A model generated the notes under the pieces. The model did no database searches. It was given only the letters and a program-made list of their open reading frames with translations, and was not told the DNA's origin. DNA of 64,000 bases from Candidatus Rokuibacteriota bacterium. GTDB taxonomy: Bacteria > Methylomirabilota > Methylomirabilia > Rokubacteriales > CSP1-6. The translations under genes and the position numbers were made by a program. The DNA lies in contig JACPIQ010000120.1 of the NCBI GenBank assembly GCA_016188005.1, positions 1 through 64,000 on the forward strand, in the 5' to 3' direction. Below are positions 43,603 to 53,298 of the stretch, piece after piece (positions within the stretch are counted from its first letter, which is position 1; each line of letters starts with the position of its first letter).

Positions 43603-44520
43603 GTGGCGGACCAGATCCTCGAGTGCGTCCCGAACATCAGCGAGGGCCAGGACCCGCGCGCGGTGGAGGGGCTGGCCGGGGCCGTCCGCGCGACCGCGGG
43701 CGTGAGGCTCGTGGACGTCCACGCGGACCCGGACCACAACCGATCGGTGTTCACCTTCCTCGGCGCGCCCGGGGACGTCGAGCGCGCGGCGCTGAGCCTG
43801 GCCGCGGCCGTCGCCCGGAGCGTGGACATGCGCGCCCACCGCGGCGTCCACCCGCGCCTCGGGGCGCTGGACGTGCTCCCGTTCGTGCCGCTCCGGGGGC
43901 TCACCATGACGGCGGCCGTGGAGATCGCCCGCCGCGCGGGCCAGACCATCGCCCTGACGCACGACCTGCCCGTCTACTTCTACGCGGCGGCGGCGCTGTC
44001 TCCGGCGCGCCGCTCGCTGCCTGCCATCCGCCGGGGCGAGTACGAGGGGCTCCCGGAGAAGCTCGCCGATCCCGCCTGGCGCCCCGACGCAGGCCCCGCG
44101 CGCTTCAACCCGCGGCTGGGCGCGACGGCCGTGGGCGCGCGCGAGCCGCTCGTCGCGTTCAACGTCTGGCTCGACTCCTCGGACCCCGAGGTGGCGCGTG
44201 CGATCGCGCGGGCCGTGCGCGAGTCCTCGGGCGGGCTCCCCGGCGTCCAGGCCATGGGCGTGCCGCTGGCCCGGCGCGGCCTGGTCCAGGTCTCCATGAA
44301 CCTGCTGGACTACCGGCGGACCTCGCTGGCGCGCGCCTTCGACGCCGTCGAGGCCGAGGCCGTGCGGCACGGCGTCGCGATCCGGCGCGGAGAGCTGGTG
44401 GGGCTGGCGCCGCGGGCGGCCTTCGAGGGGCGCGCGCCCGAGAGCGTGGGGCTCGCGGACTTCACCAACGCGAAGTACCTCGACACCCACCTCCCGCCCC
44501 CCGAGCGGGACTCCGACTGA
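43603..44520 (+). CDS. ftcD: Glutamate formiminotransferase
   Basis: A 305-residue enzyme matching the formiminotransferase part of FTCD. It starts ADQILECVPNISEGQDPRAV and carries VDVHADPDHNRSVFTFLGAP, RAHRGVHPRLGALDVLPFVP (with the catalytic His region) and GVQAMGVPLARRGLVQVSMN. It transfers the formimino group of N-formiminoglutamate to tetrahydrofolate, the last step of histidine breakdown. The cyclodeaminase domain is absent, so another protein must supply that step. GTG 43603 is the start. The IS110-family element begins within a few bases after its stop. Confidence 0.93.
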   Translation: MADQILECVPNISEGQDPRAVEGLAGAVRATAGVRLVDVHADPDHNRSVFTFLGAPGDVERAALSLAAAVARSVDMRAHRGVHPRLGALDVLPFVPLRGLTMTAAVEIARRAGQTIALTHDLPVYFYAAAALSPARRSLPAIRRGEYEGLPEKLADPAWRPDAGPARFNPRLGATAVGAREPLVAFNVWLDSSDPEVARAIARAVRESSGGLPGVQAMGVPLARRGLVQVSMNLLDYRRTSLARAFDAVEAEAVRHGVAIRRGELVGLAPRAAFEGRAPESVGLADFTNAKYLDTHLPPPERDSD

Positions 44521-44529
44521 CCTGAAACT

Positions 44530-45918
44530 TCACCCGGCGGCAACCTTCGGCACCAGAGTGTAGCCGAGGGTCCTGGCTGTTTCGGTGAGTGCTGCCAGGC
44601 GCCGGGTCTGGAACTGGTGGTCGTAGGCCTGTTCCCCGATGTCGACGTAGTCGTGTCCGTAACGGAGCATCCGGTAGATGAGCCGCGCGAGTTGCCGGGC
44701 GGTCGCGAAGACGGCGACCGCGCCCCCCTTGTGGCGAGCGATGCGGCGGAAGGAGGCGCCGAGGGCGGTCTTGGAACGTTGGAGCGACGTGGCCGCCATG
44801 CGCAGGACACCCGCGATGCGATTGGCCCCCAGACCGTTGCGTCGCTTCTTCAAGGGCTTGCCGCCCGAGATCGGCGTCCGCGGACACAGGCGCAACCACG
44901 AGACGAAATGGTCTTCCGACGGGAAGGCGGCCAGATTGGGGCCGACTTCGGTCAGGACCACCTGGGCGGCGCCGGCACTGATGCCGTCGACGCGCGTCAA
45001 GTCGACGCCGGCAAAGCGCCAGAGGGTGGTTCGGGCCGACTGCTCCCCGCGCGCCTTGATGGCTTTCTCCTTGGCCGGATTGGGGTGGGGTGGCACCGGT
45101 TCCGCCTGCCGTTCGGGCGGGTGCAGGGCCGCGACCTCCTGGAGGAGCTGCGCCTCGTACGCGGCGATCTCGGTTTCCAGCGCGTCGAACAGACGGAGCG
45201 TGGACGCCAGGTTGAACAGATGCTCGTCGCGCCAGGTGCCCGTGAGATACCGCGCGATCTCCGCGGCCGACTTCCCACAGCGTCGATCCCGGTGCCTGGC
45301 CAGACGGGCCGGATCGCGTTCGCCCCCGACGATGGCGCGCACGATCGCCATGCCGGTCACCCCGGTGAGGTCGGTGACGGCGCGATGCACCTGCACGTTC
45401 ATTTGATCCAGCGACTTCTGCATCCACTGGACACACCGTGTGCGCTCGGCCACGAGATTGGCCAGCTGGCGGTGGAGGGCGCGCAGCCGGGTGATGGCCT
45501 CGCCCGGGCGGAACGAGCCCCGCAGCAGTCCGCAGCTGTGGAGCAGTTGGAGCCACTGACAGTCACTGACGTCGGTCTTCCGCCCCGGGACGTGGTGCAG
45601 TTGGCGGGCGTTGACGAGCACGACCTCGATGCCCCGCGACTCCACCAGCTCGTAGATGGGAATCCAGTAAACCGACGTGCTCTCCATGGCCAGCGACTCC
45701 ACGCCTTGTTCGGCCAGCCAGTCGGCGAGCGCCTGCAGCTGATCGGTTGTCGTCCCGAAGCGCCGCACGTTCGGGGTGCCGTCGGCGCGCCCCGGGCCGC
45801 ACACCCAATGCTCGGAGCTACCCACGTCCAGCCCGGCCACCATGGGCCGAATGGCGGGAAGCGGGGTGGCTGAGGGGATCGCGTGCTTCCGGTTGCCCTT
45901 GTTCCCAGGAACGGTCAT
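44530..45918 (-). CDS. IS110-family transposase (bridge-RNA-type recombinase candidate)
   Basis: A 462-residue transposase. The N-terminal RuvC-like DEDD domain shows VAGLDVGSSEHWV (Asp), SLAMESTSVYWIPIYELVES (Glu) and PGRKTDVSDCQWLQLLHSCG (Asp-Asp). A helical middle follows, and then the C-terminal transposase_20 domain with VDGISAGAAQVVLTEVGPNL, SWLRLCPRTPISGGKP and RIAGVLRMAATSLQRSKTAL, including the serine used for DNA joining. The gene looks intact. ATG 45918 has GAGGTGAG upstream. Enzymes of this family are guided by an RNA made from the element's non-coding end. Confidence 0.92.
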   Translation of the reverse strand: MTVPGNKGNRKHAIPSATPLPAIRPMVAGLDVGSSEHWVCGPGRADGTPNVRRFGTTTDQLQALADWLAEQGVESLAMESTSVYWIPIYELVESRGIEVVLVNARQLHHVPGRKTDVSDCQWLQLLHSCGLLRGSFRPGEAITRLRALHRQLANLVAERTRCVQWMQKSLDQMNVQVHRAVTDLTGVTGMAIVRAIVGGERDPARLARHRDRRCGKSAAEIARYLTGTWRDEHLFNLASTLRLFDALETEIAAYEAQLLQEVAALHPPERQAEPVPPHPNPAKEKAIKARGEQSARTTLWRFAGVDLTRVDGISAGAAQVVLTEVGPNLAAFPSEDHFVSWLRLCPRTPISGGKPLKKRRNGLGANRIAGVLRMAATSLQRSKTALGASFRRIARHKGGAVAVFATARQLARLIYRMLRYGHDYVDIGEQAYDHQFQTRRLAALTETARTLGYTLVPKVAAG

Positions 45919-46142
45919 ATACTCACCTCGTGTGGCACTGGCCCCGACCCGAGGTGGCAGTAGGTCTGGATTCTGACCTGGGAGAGTGCGCACGCGGTGC
46001 TACCCGCGTGAACCTCATCAATGAACGATGGCCGACTCGGGCCCAAACTAGCCCTGGGGCACGTGCGCTCCAATGCGTTAACGGGGCATGACTGTCGGGG
46101 CCACGCCACCACTCCCATACCATATGAACGCTCCAAGTTTCA
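45919..46142 (-). ncRNA. Candidate IS110 bridge RNA region
   Basis: The 224 bases upstream of the transposase contain two clear hairpins on the minus strand. One has stem CACGCGG/CCGCGTG with a short loop near 45990-46012, and the other is AGGTC/GACCT near 45961-45980. In IS110-group elements this position encodes the bridge RNA whose loops pair with donor and target DNA. Loop identities cannot be assigned without knowing the exact element ends and the empty target site. Confidence 0.5.
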
Positions 46143-46177
46143 CTCTCGAATGATCCGCCGCAGGCGGGGGCGAAACC

Positions 46178-46285
46178 AGCCCGAATCGGTCGTGGGTGCG
46201 GGCGTGACGCGGAGCGGGCGCGCAAGGAGCTAGCCCGAATCGGTCGTGGGTGCGGGCGTGACGCGGAGCGGGCGCGCAAGGAGCT
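46178..46285. repeat. Tandem 54-bp direct repeat, two copies
   Basis: A 54-base unit beginning AGCCCGAATCGGTCGTGGGT occurs twice head to tail (46178-46231 and 46232-46285) with essentially no differences. It lies between the IS110-family element and the stop of the DUF2889 gene. It contains no gene. Origin by recent duplication near the IS end is likely. Confidence 0.9.
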
Positions 46286-46296
46286 TCGGCCCGGGG

Positions 46297-47184
46297 TCAG
46301 GCGACGGTGAGGAGCTTGAGGAGATCGGCCGTGAGGTCGTAGAGCTGGGCGCAGCCCCCGGCGCCGCCGAGCAGGGTCTGGATGCGCTTGCGCAGGAGCG
46401 CGTCGACGGGCTGGCCGACCATCGAGGCGATCTTCCGCTGCGGCTCGTCGCAGATGCCGCGGTAGGGCAGCCGCGAGACCACCGCGTCGGCCGCGACGAT
46501 GGCGCCCGCGCCCAGGTCGACCTCGTAGTGGAGATCGAAGCCGTGGACGTTGTCGTGCATGGAGTGGAAGAGGTCGAGGCGCCGTCCCGTGCGCACCAGC
46601 CGCGAGAGCTTCCTCCGCTGGAAGATCTTCACGGCCCCTGGCGGCGGGCTGTAGAGCTGGGCCGCCATGGGCGTGCTCACCTCGCGCGTCTCGAAGAGCG
46701 CGCGCCCCGCCTGCGTGTAGGTGAAGCAGGAGTCGGGCAGGTCGGCCCAGCCCGAGGTGTCCAGCTCCCAGCAACGCCTGGCATCACCGGGGCGCAGATC
46801 GGCGACGGCAGCGGCCGGGAGTCTCGTCACCTGGCGGGCCAGGCGGGCAACCTCGATGCCGGCGTCCACGAAGAGCCCGGCCCCGGCCCGCTGGCCCGTC
46901 ACTTCCGTCAGGCGCTTCGTGAAGCCGCCCACCATGCGCGCGCCGGCGAGGTCCTGGAAGGTGCGGGCGATGGCCGGATCGGCGCCGCCGCCCAGGACGC
47001 GCGCCGCGGCCTCGCGGACCTCGTAGCCGGGCGGCGGGGTGCAGACGGCGCGCACCTCCACGGCGAAGTCGTCGTCGGCGATCCGCACCGTGTGGGTGAA
47101 GGCCTCGGCAGGGGTGCCATCCACCCGCCCTTCCATCACCCGCTCGTAGCGGTCGCGGCCCTCGAGGTGGGGGGAGGCGATCAT
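46297..47184 (-). CDS. DUF2889 domain protein
   Basis: A 295-residue soluble protein starting MIASPHLEGRDRYERVMEGR. The core FTHTVRIADDDFAVEVRAVC and the C-terminal TLLGGAGGCAQLYDLTADLL match the DUF2889 family as I remember it, which ends in a Gly-Cys-x-x-L pattern. A Cys and several His residues could bind a ligand or metal, but no activity is known to me. The start is 13 bases after the copper ATPase/YHS stop, so it may be the last gene of the copper operon. The 54-bp repeats follow its stop. Confidence 0.7.
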   Translation of the reverse strand: MIASPHLEGRDRYERVMEGRVDGTPAEAFTHTVRIADDDFAVEVRAVCTPPPGYEVREAAARVLGGGADPAIARTFQDLAGARMVGGFTKRLTEVTGQRAGAGLFVDAGIEVARLARQVTRLPAAAVADLRPGDARRCWELDTSGWADLPDSCFTYTQAGRALFETREVSTPMAAQLYSPPPGAVKIFQRRKLSRLVRTGRRLDLFHSMHDNVHGFDLHYEVDLGAGAIVAADAVVSRLPYRGICDEPQRKIASMVGQPVDALLRKRIQTLLGGAGGCAQLYDLTADLLKLLTVA

Positions 47185-47197
47185 CGCCGCCGGTGCC

Positions 47198-47350
47198 TCA
47201 CTTCGGCAGATACTTCTCGGGGTTCTGGTCGAACTTGACCTTGCACCCCACGGCGCAGAAGTAGATCATCTGCCCCTTGTAATTGGTCTGGGCGGCGGCC
47301 TTCTTCGGGTCCACCTCCATGTTGCACACCGGATCCTTTGCCATGGCCAT
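47198..47350 (-). CDS. YHS-domain protein probably also translated alone from internal start
   Basis: Inside the copper ATPase frame, CGAGGAGGA stands directly before ATGGCCATGG, so translation can begin at ATG 47344 or 47350. The result is a free 48-50-residue YHS protein: [19 protein letters not shown] with Cys in PVCNME and in [11 protein letters not shown]. Free proteins of this kind are common beside copper ATPases as metal chaperone-like domains. Here both a fused and a free form could be made from one message. A lost stop codon between two former genes explains the layout. Confidence 0.6.
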   Translation of the reverse strand: MAMAKDPVCNMEVDPKKAAAQTNYKGQMIYFCAVGCKVKFDQNPEKYLPK

Positions 47351-49603
47351 TCCTCCTCGTGGCTGACTTGCCGCCGTGAACCGCTTCAGGCGCAGGCTGT
47401 TGGCGACGACGGAGACGGACGACAGCGCCATGGCCGCCCCCGCCAGGATCGGCGACAGCAGGATGCCCGCCACCGGGTAGAGCACGCCCGCCGCCACCGG
47501 CACCAGGACCAGATTGTAGCCGAAGGCCCAGCCGAGGTTCTCGCGGATGATGCGGATCGTCCGGTGGGAGAGCGCCACGGCGGTGGTCACGCCGTGCAGG
47601 TCCCCCCGCATGAGGGTGACGTCCGCGGCCTCCATGGCCACGTCCGTCCCCGAGCCCATGGCGATGCCGACATCGGCCTGGGCCAGCGCGGGGGCGTCGT
47701 TGATGCCGTCGCCGACCATGGCCACGAGCCGTCCCTCCGCCTGGAGCCGCTTGATCTCGGCCGCCTTCTGGTCCGGCAGGATGTCGGCGAGGACGCGGCC
47801 GATGCCCGCCTGGCGGGCGATGGCCTCGCCCGTGAGATGCGTGTCGCCCGTGAGCATGACCACCTCGAGGCCCAGCGCCTGGAGGGCCGCCACGGCGCTC
47901 GGGGCCTCGGGCTTGAGCACGTCGGCCACCGCGATCAGGCCCAGCGCCTCGCCCCCGAAGGCGACGAAGACCGCGCCCTTGCCGTCCTTGGCCAGCTGCC
48001 GCGCGCGGGCCTCGAGCGTCCCCACCTCGATCCCGCGGGCGGCCATGAGGCGCGCATTCCCGAGCAGGATGCGGCCGTCCTCGGCCAGCGCGTCCACGCC
48101 CTGGCCGGGCACGGCCTGAAACTCGCTGACGGGCGGCAGCGCGAGCCCGCGCGCCTTGGCCGCCGACACGATGGCCTCGCCCAGGGGGTGCTCCGAGCCC
48201 TGCTCCGCCGCGGCCGCCAGCGCCAGGAGCTCGTCGGCCGAGGCGCCCTCGGCGGGGACCAGGTCCGTGACGGCCGGCTTGCCCACCGTGAGGGTGCCGG
48301 TCTTGTCGAAGATGACGACGCCCACCTTGTGGAGCTGCTCCAGCGCCTCGGCGCTCTTGATGAGCACGCCCAGCTCGGCTCCCTTGCCGGTGCCCACCAT
48401 GATCGCGGTCGGCGTGGCCAGGCCCATGGCGCAGGGACAGGCGATGACGAGCACGCCCACCGCGTTGGCGATGGCGTAGAAGAAGGCGGGCTCCGGGCCC
48501 CAGGCCCACCAGACGCCGAAGGTCACGGCCGCGACGGCGAGGATCACCGGGACGAAGACCGCCGCCACGCGATCGGCCAGCCGTTGGATGGGCGCCTTGG
48601 AGCCCTGCGCCTCCTCCACGAGCCTGATGATCTGCGCCAGCACGGTGTCCTTGCCCACGCGCGTCGCGCGGAAGGTGAAGGTCCCGGTGCGGTTGACCGC
48701 GCCGCCGACCACGGAGGCCCCCGCCGTCTTCTCGACGGGGAGGCTCTCGCCGGTGAGCATGGACTCGTCCACGGCCGAGGCGCCCTCCACCACCAGGCCG
48801 TCCACGGCGATGCGCTCGCCCGGCCGCACCCGCAGGAGGTCGCCCGCCGCGACGTCGCTGATCGCCACGTCCTCCTCCCGCCCGTCGCGGAGCACGCGCG
48901 CCGTCCTCGGCTGGAGCGCCATGAGCCGGCGGATGGCCTCCGAGGTGCCGCCGCGGGCGCGCGCCTCGAGCCAACGGCCCAGGATGAGGAAGGTCATCAG
49001 CAGCGCCGAGGCCTCGTAGTACGGCATGGCGCCCGTCGCCATGAAGGTATGCGGCCAGAGCGTCACGGCCACGCTGAAGAGGTAGGCGGCGCTGGTCCCG
49101 ATGGAGACGAGCGTGTTCATGCTCGCCGAGCGGTGCCGGAGCTCCCGGAGGAACGCCGCGTGGAACTGCCAGCCCACCCAGAGCTGCACCGGCGTCGTCA
49201 GGGCGAAGAGGACCCAGTGCTCGCGCAGCACGGCCGGCGCCCACGGGAACAGCTCGTGCATGCTGCCGAGGAGGACGGGGACGGAGAGGAGGGCGCCCAC
49301 GGAGAACTTGAGACGCAGACGGCGGTCCTCGGCCCGGCGCTCCGCCCGCTCGCGGTCCTCGGCCTCGGGCGTCGCGGCGATCTCCTCGGGCACCGCGTAG
49401 CCGGCCGCGTCCACGGCGGCCCGGAGGGCGGGGAGCCCGACCCGCTCGGGATCGAGCCAGACGGTGGCGCGCTCCGTCGCGAGGTTCACCGCCGCGCGGC
49501 TCACGCCGGGGACGCCGAGGAGGGCGCCCTCGACCTTGCCGACGCAGGCGGCGCAGTGCATGCCCTTCACGGGAAAGTCGAGACGAGTGGCTGGCTCGGC
49601 CAT
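47198..49603 (-). CDS. copA: Copper-translocating P-type ATPase with C-terminal YHS domain
   Basis: About 801 residues. The N-terminal HMA domain has [15 protein letters not shown]. The P1B core has membrane-site CPC ([15 protein letters not shown]), phosphorylation site [15 protein letters not shown] ([12 protein letters not shown]), the SEHPLGEAI nucleotide site and [20 protein letters not shown]. This set defines Cu(I) exporters. Unusually the reading frame continues without a stop into a YHS domain ([31 protein letters not shown]). CsoR is encoded immediately upstream with a copper-type operator, so induction by excess copper is expected. Confidence 0.92.
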   Translation of the reverse strand: MAEPATRLDFPVKGMHCAACVGKVEGALLGVPGVSRAAVNLATERATVWLDPERVGLPALRAAVDAAGYAVPEEIAATPEAEDRERAERRAEDRRLRLKFSVGALLSVPVLLGSMHELFPWAPAVLREHWVLFALTTPVQLWVGWQFHAAFLRELRHRSASMNTLVSIGTSAAYLFSVAVTLWPHTFMATGAMPYYEASALLMTFLILGRWLEARARGGTSEAIRRLMALQPRTARVLRDGREEDVAISDVAAGDLLRVRPGERIAVDGLVVEGASAVDESMLTGESLPVEKTAGASVVGGAVNRTGTFTFRATRVGKDTVLAQIIRLVEEAQGSKAPIQRLADRVAAVFVPVILAVAAVTFGVWWAWGPEPAFFYAIANAVGVLVIACPCAMGLATPTAIMVGTGKGAELGVLIKSAEALEQLHKVGVVIFDKTGTLTVGKPAVTDLVPAEGASADELLALAAAAEQGSEHPLGEAIVSAAKARGLALPPVSEFQAVPGQGVDALAEDGRILLGNARLMAARGIEVGTLEARARQLAKDGKGAVFVAFGGEALGLIAVADVLKPEAPSAVAALQALGLEVVMLTGDTHLTGEAIARQAGIGRVLADILPDQKAAEIKRLQAEGRLVAMVGDGINDAPALAQADVGIAMGSGTDVAMEAADVTLMRGDLHGVTTAVALSHRTIRIIRENLGWAFGYNLVLVPVAAGVLYPVAGILLSPILAGAAMALSSVSVVANSLRLKRFTAASQPRGGMAMAKDPVCNMEVDPKKAAAQTNYKGQMIYFCAVGCKVKFDQNPEKYLPK

Positions 49604-49619
49604 GGCTCCGTCCTCGCCG

Positions 49620-49901
49620 CTAGCGGCCGCCGAAGCGGGAGAAGACGTCGAGCAGCTCGTCCATCTTCTTCTGCCGCTCCCGCGCATTCCCGGAGCGGAT
49701 GGCCTCCGTGACGCAGGAGGCGATGTGGTGCCCCAGCACGAGCTTCTGCACCTGCTCGACGGCGCCCTGCACCGCCGAGAGCTGGAGGAGGATGTCCACG
49801 CAGTACTTGTCCTCTTGCAGCATGCGCTGGATGCCCTGGACCTGCCCCTCGATGCGCCGGAGCCGCCCCAGGGTCTTTGCCTTCGCCTCCTCGTCGATCA
49901 T
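49620..49901 (-). CDS. csoR: CsoR-type copper-sensing repressor
   Basis: A 93-residue all-helical repressor. It has the CsoR/RcnR family order: [40 protein letters not shown] and [20 protein letters not shown]. The copper ligands Cys (YCVD), His (GHH) and Cys (ASCV) are all present, matching the C-H-C set of copper sensors. Binding Cu(I) releases DNA and lets the ATPase gene be transcribed. The gene is 16 bases upstream of the ATPase, and an operator-like palindrome lies 48 bases before its start. Confidence 0.92.
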   Translation of the reverse strand: MIDEEAKAKTLGRLRRIEGQVQGIQRMLQEDKYCVDILLQLSAVQGAVEQVQKLVLGHHIASCVTEAIRSGNARERQKKMDELLDVFSRFGGR

Positions 49902-49948
49902 GTCCCGCGCCTCCAGAGTGAGGGAGCCGCGCTCGCCCGGTCGTGGAA

Positions 49949-49966
49949 TATACCCTACCCCGGTAG
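49949..49966. promoter_or_regulatory. Candidate CsoR operator
   Basis: TATACCCTACCCCGGTAG is a G/C-tract pseudo-palindrome (TACC...GGTA) of the kind bound by CsoR proteins. It lies directly upstream of csoR. The rest of the 49902-50273 gap has no clear gene; the minus strand at about 50060-50180 has a possible coding remnant I cannot identify. Confidence 0.55.
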
Positions 49967-50273
49967 TCTATCACGGGCGCGGCCGGCCCGGGCTGCTCGA
50001 GGATCTTCGCGGGGGGGGAGTGCCACGGCCGGCTGCCCCGGACGGCCAGCTCGCGCCACGGTCTCGGTACTACACGCAAGACGAGCAAGATGGGGCGCCC
50101 TGTCGGCGAGCTTTCCAGTTTCGACCGCCAGGGCCTTGCGCCAATCCAGCGCCTTCAGAATTTCATCAAGTCTATCGGCGACATATGGCCCGAACAGAGG
50201 CCTGGCACGCCGGCTGCAGAGGGGTCCACCACTAGGCTCGCACCCGGATGACCGGGGAAAAAAGGAGGTTCAT

Positions 50274-51188
50274 ATGAGGCGGTTTCTCGTCGTTCTTCTT
50301 GCATTGGTGCTGTGCGGCCCGGCTCTGGCCTGGGCGGGCCCGGTCATCCTGGGCGGTGACGACCTCACCGACCACGGCTCGCGGAGCGGAGCCGGGGCCA
50401 ACCTCGAGGGCTGGCTCTACATCGAGAAAGCCCTGTCGAATCTGAGCACTGGCGTCACACGCACAGGGCCCTTCACGTCAGACATCGCCGCCCTCGGCTC
50501 GGCCGACGGGGGCTGCCCCCCTGCCTGTTCGGGTGGCAACGCAGGTGACGCGATCGGTTCGGCAGCGAGCAACCTCGGGCTCACTGTCGGCTTTTTTGAC
50601 GGTACCACGGCCATGGACGCGTTCTTTGCCGGCCTCGCGGCAGGCGCCGTCAATCCCCGGATGATCTGGCTGGCCGGAGACGGCGCCGCCAACGACATGG
50701 ACGCCGCCGAAGCCGGGGTGCTCACCACCAACGCCTCAGCCCTGGACGCCTTCGTGGCATCGGGTGGTGGCCTGATGTCTCACGGCGACGACAGTGTCTA
50801 CGGCTGGCTGTCCGCTCTGCTCCCGGGTATCAGTGCGGTCCCCGGCTGCAGCTCTTCGGGGGCGACGCTCACCCCGGCTGGCACGGCCGCCTTCCCCGGC
50901 CTGAGCAACAGCGACGTGGATGCCAATGCTGGCCCTTGCCACAACCACTTCGAGGGCGACTTCGGCGGCCTGGTATCCCTCGTGAACGACGGGCTCGGAA
51001 GGCCCTACATCATCGGCGGCGGGGCCGGGACGCTCATCCGCTGCGGTGATCCCGGCCAGCCCCCGTGCCCGACCCCTGGGGTCCCCTTCCCGAGCACCCT
51101 GCTCCTGCTGACCGCGGCGGGCGGACTCGTGGTTGGGCTCCAGCGGACTCGCATCGGACAGCGTCGGCGCCGGCACCTGAAGGAGTAA
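50274..51188 (+). CDS. Secreted protein with PEP-CTERM-like sorting tail
   Basis: A 304-residue exported protein. The signal peptide is FLVVLLALVLCGPALAWAG. The mature part is Gly/Ala/Asp-rich (GSRSGAGANLEGWLYIEKAL, WLAGDGAANDMDAAEAGVLT). The C-terminus has PTPGVPFPSTLLLLTAAGGL, then a short hydrophobic helix and the basic tail RIGQRRRRHLKE, the layout of a PEP-CTERM sorting signal, although the PEP tripeptide is PFP. AAAGGAGG lies ahead of ATG 50274. It is probably processed by an exosortase encoded elsewhere and placed in the extracellular matrix or envelope. Low similarity to other families. Confidence 0.72.
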   Translation: MRRFLVVLLALVLCGPALAWAGPVILGGDDLTDHGSRSGAGANLEGWLYIEKALSNLSTGVTRTGPFTSDIAALGSADGGCPPACSGGNAGDAIGSAASNLGLTVGFFDGTTAMDAFFAGLAAGAVNPRMIWLAGDGAANDMDAAEAGVLTTNASALDAFVASGGGLMSHGDDSVYGWLSALLPGISAVPGCSSSGATLTPAGTAAFPGLSNSDVDANAGPCHNHFEGDFGGLVSLVNDGLGRPYIIGGGAGTLIRCGDPGQPPCPTPGVPFPSTLLLLTAAGGLVVGLQRTRIGQRRRRHLKE

Positions 51189-51207
51189 GTCGCTCGGTTC
51201 CACACCC

Positions 51208-51249
51208 GGGGGGAGGCCGGGACGGCATTCGCCGTGTCGGCCTCCCCCC
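51208..51249 (+). terminator. Hairpin terminator after PEP-CTERM-like gene
   Basis: GGGGGGAGGCCG (51208-51219) pairs with CGGCCTCCCCCC (51238-51249), a 12-bp perfect stem 20 bases after the stop codon. The T-run behind it is weak (CGTCTTGTT). Confidence 0.7.
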
Positions 51250-51329
51250 GCGTCTTGTTCCACCCCACCCGCGCATCGCTCACCCAGGGACTCGTCGCTC
51301 CTCCCGCGCCCGGTCGTGCCCGAGGCGGC

Positions 51330-51710
51330 TCAGGGGGAAAGATCCGGGAAGAGCAACTGCTGGCCGGCGAGCGGGGCTGCCCGACTGCGGCGCCCCGCGG
51401 GGGAGCGCGTCGCCTCTTTCTCGCTCCCGCCCCTCTTCTTCGCGGGCGGGGCGCGGCGCGGGCGCCGGGGGCGCGTCCACCCCTTCTGGCGGGCGATCTT
51501 CTCCCCCTGCTTGATGAGTAGCAGGTCCACCAGGCGCGCGAGCGGGTTGGTGAGGAGCTCCAGGTACCTCTCCCAGTAGCGGGGGGAGTAGGCGAGGGTC
51601 TTCATCTGGTCGCAGGCCAGCGTCAGCGCCGTGCGGTCGCCCTTCCGCGCGGCGATCCGGAGCTGCGCCAGGATCTTGGCGCGGCTGATCCTCGACGGGC
51701 GGCCGCTCAT
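51330..51710 (-). CDS. Small basic protein of unknown function after RNase G gene
   Basis: A 126-residue protein. Residues 1-75 are helical (SRISRAKILAQLRIAARKGD, RTALTLACDQMKTLAYSPRY). The tail is strongly basic (KGWTRPRRPRRAPPAKKRGG) and could bind nucleic acid. ATG 51710 is 12 bases after the RNase G stop, so it ends the mre-rng operon. I recognise no family. An RNA-binding partner of the RNase is possible, but only by position. Confidence 0.55.
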   Translation of the reverse strand: MSGRPSRISRAKILAQLRIAARKGDRTALTLACDQMKTLAYSPRYWERYLELLTNPLARLVDLLLIKQGEKIARQKGWTRPRRPRRAPPAKKRGGSEKEATRSPAGRRSRAAPLAGQQLLFPDLSP

Positions 51711-51722
51711 GGCCTCCCCCGG

Positions 51723-53252
<1,530 letters not shown>

Positions 53253-53298
53253 GGCAGCCCTCGATCCGGGAGGCACACCCCCGGCGGTAACCCAGCGG

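Larger units (their letters stand above)
44521..46150 (-). mobile_element. IS110-family insertion sequence
   Basis: The element holds one DEDD transposase gene plus a 5' non-coding region of about 230 bases. TGAAACTT at 44523-44530 and AAGTTTCA at 46135-46142 form an 8-bp subterminal inverted repeat, so the ends lie near 44521 and 46150. Exact ends cannot be set without a second copy, since this family makes no target duplications. It inserted just behind ftcD without breaking it. Confidence 0.8.

Noticed and set aside
46178-46285. CRISPR array
   Set aside because: Only two units, directly adjacent without spacers, and no cas genes.
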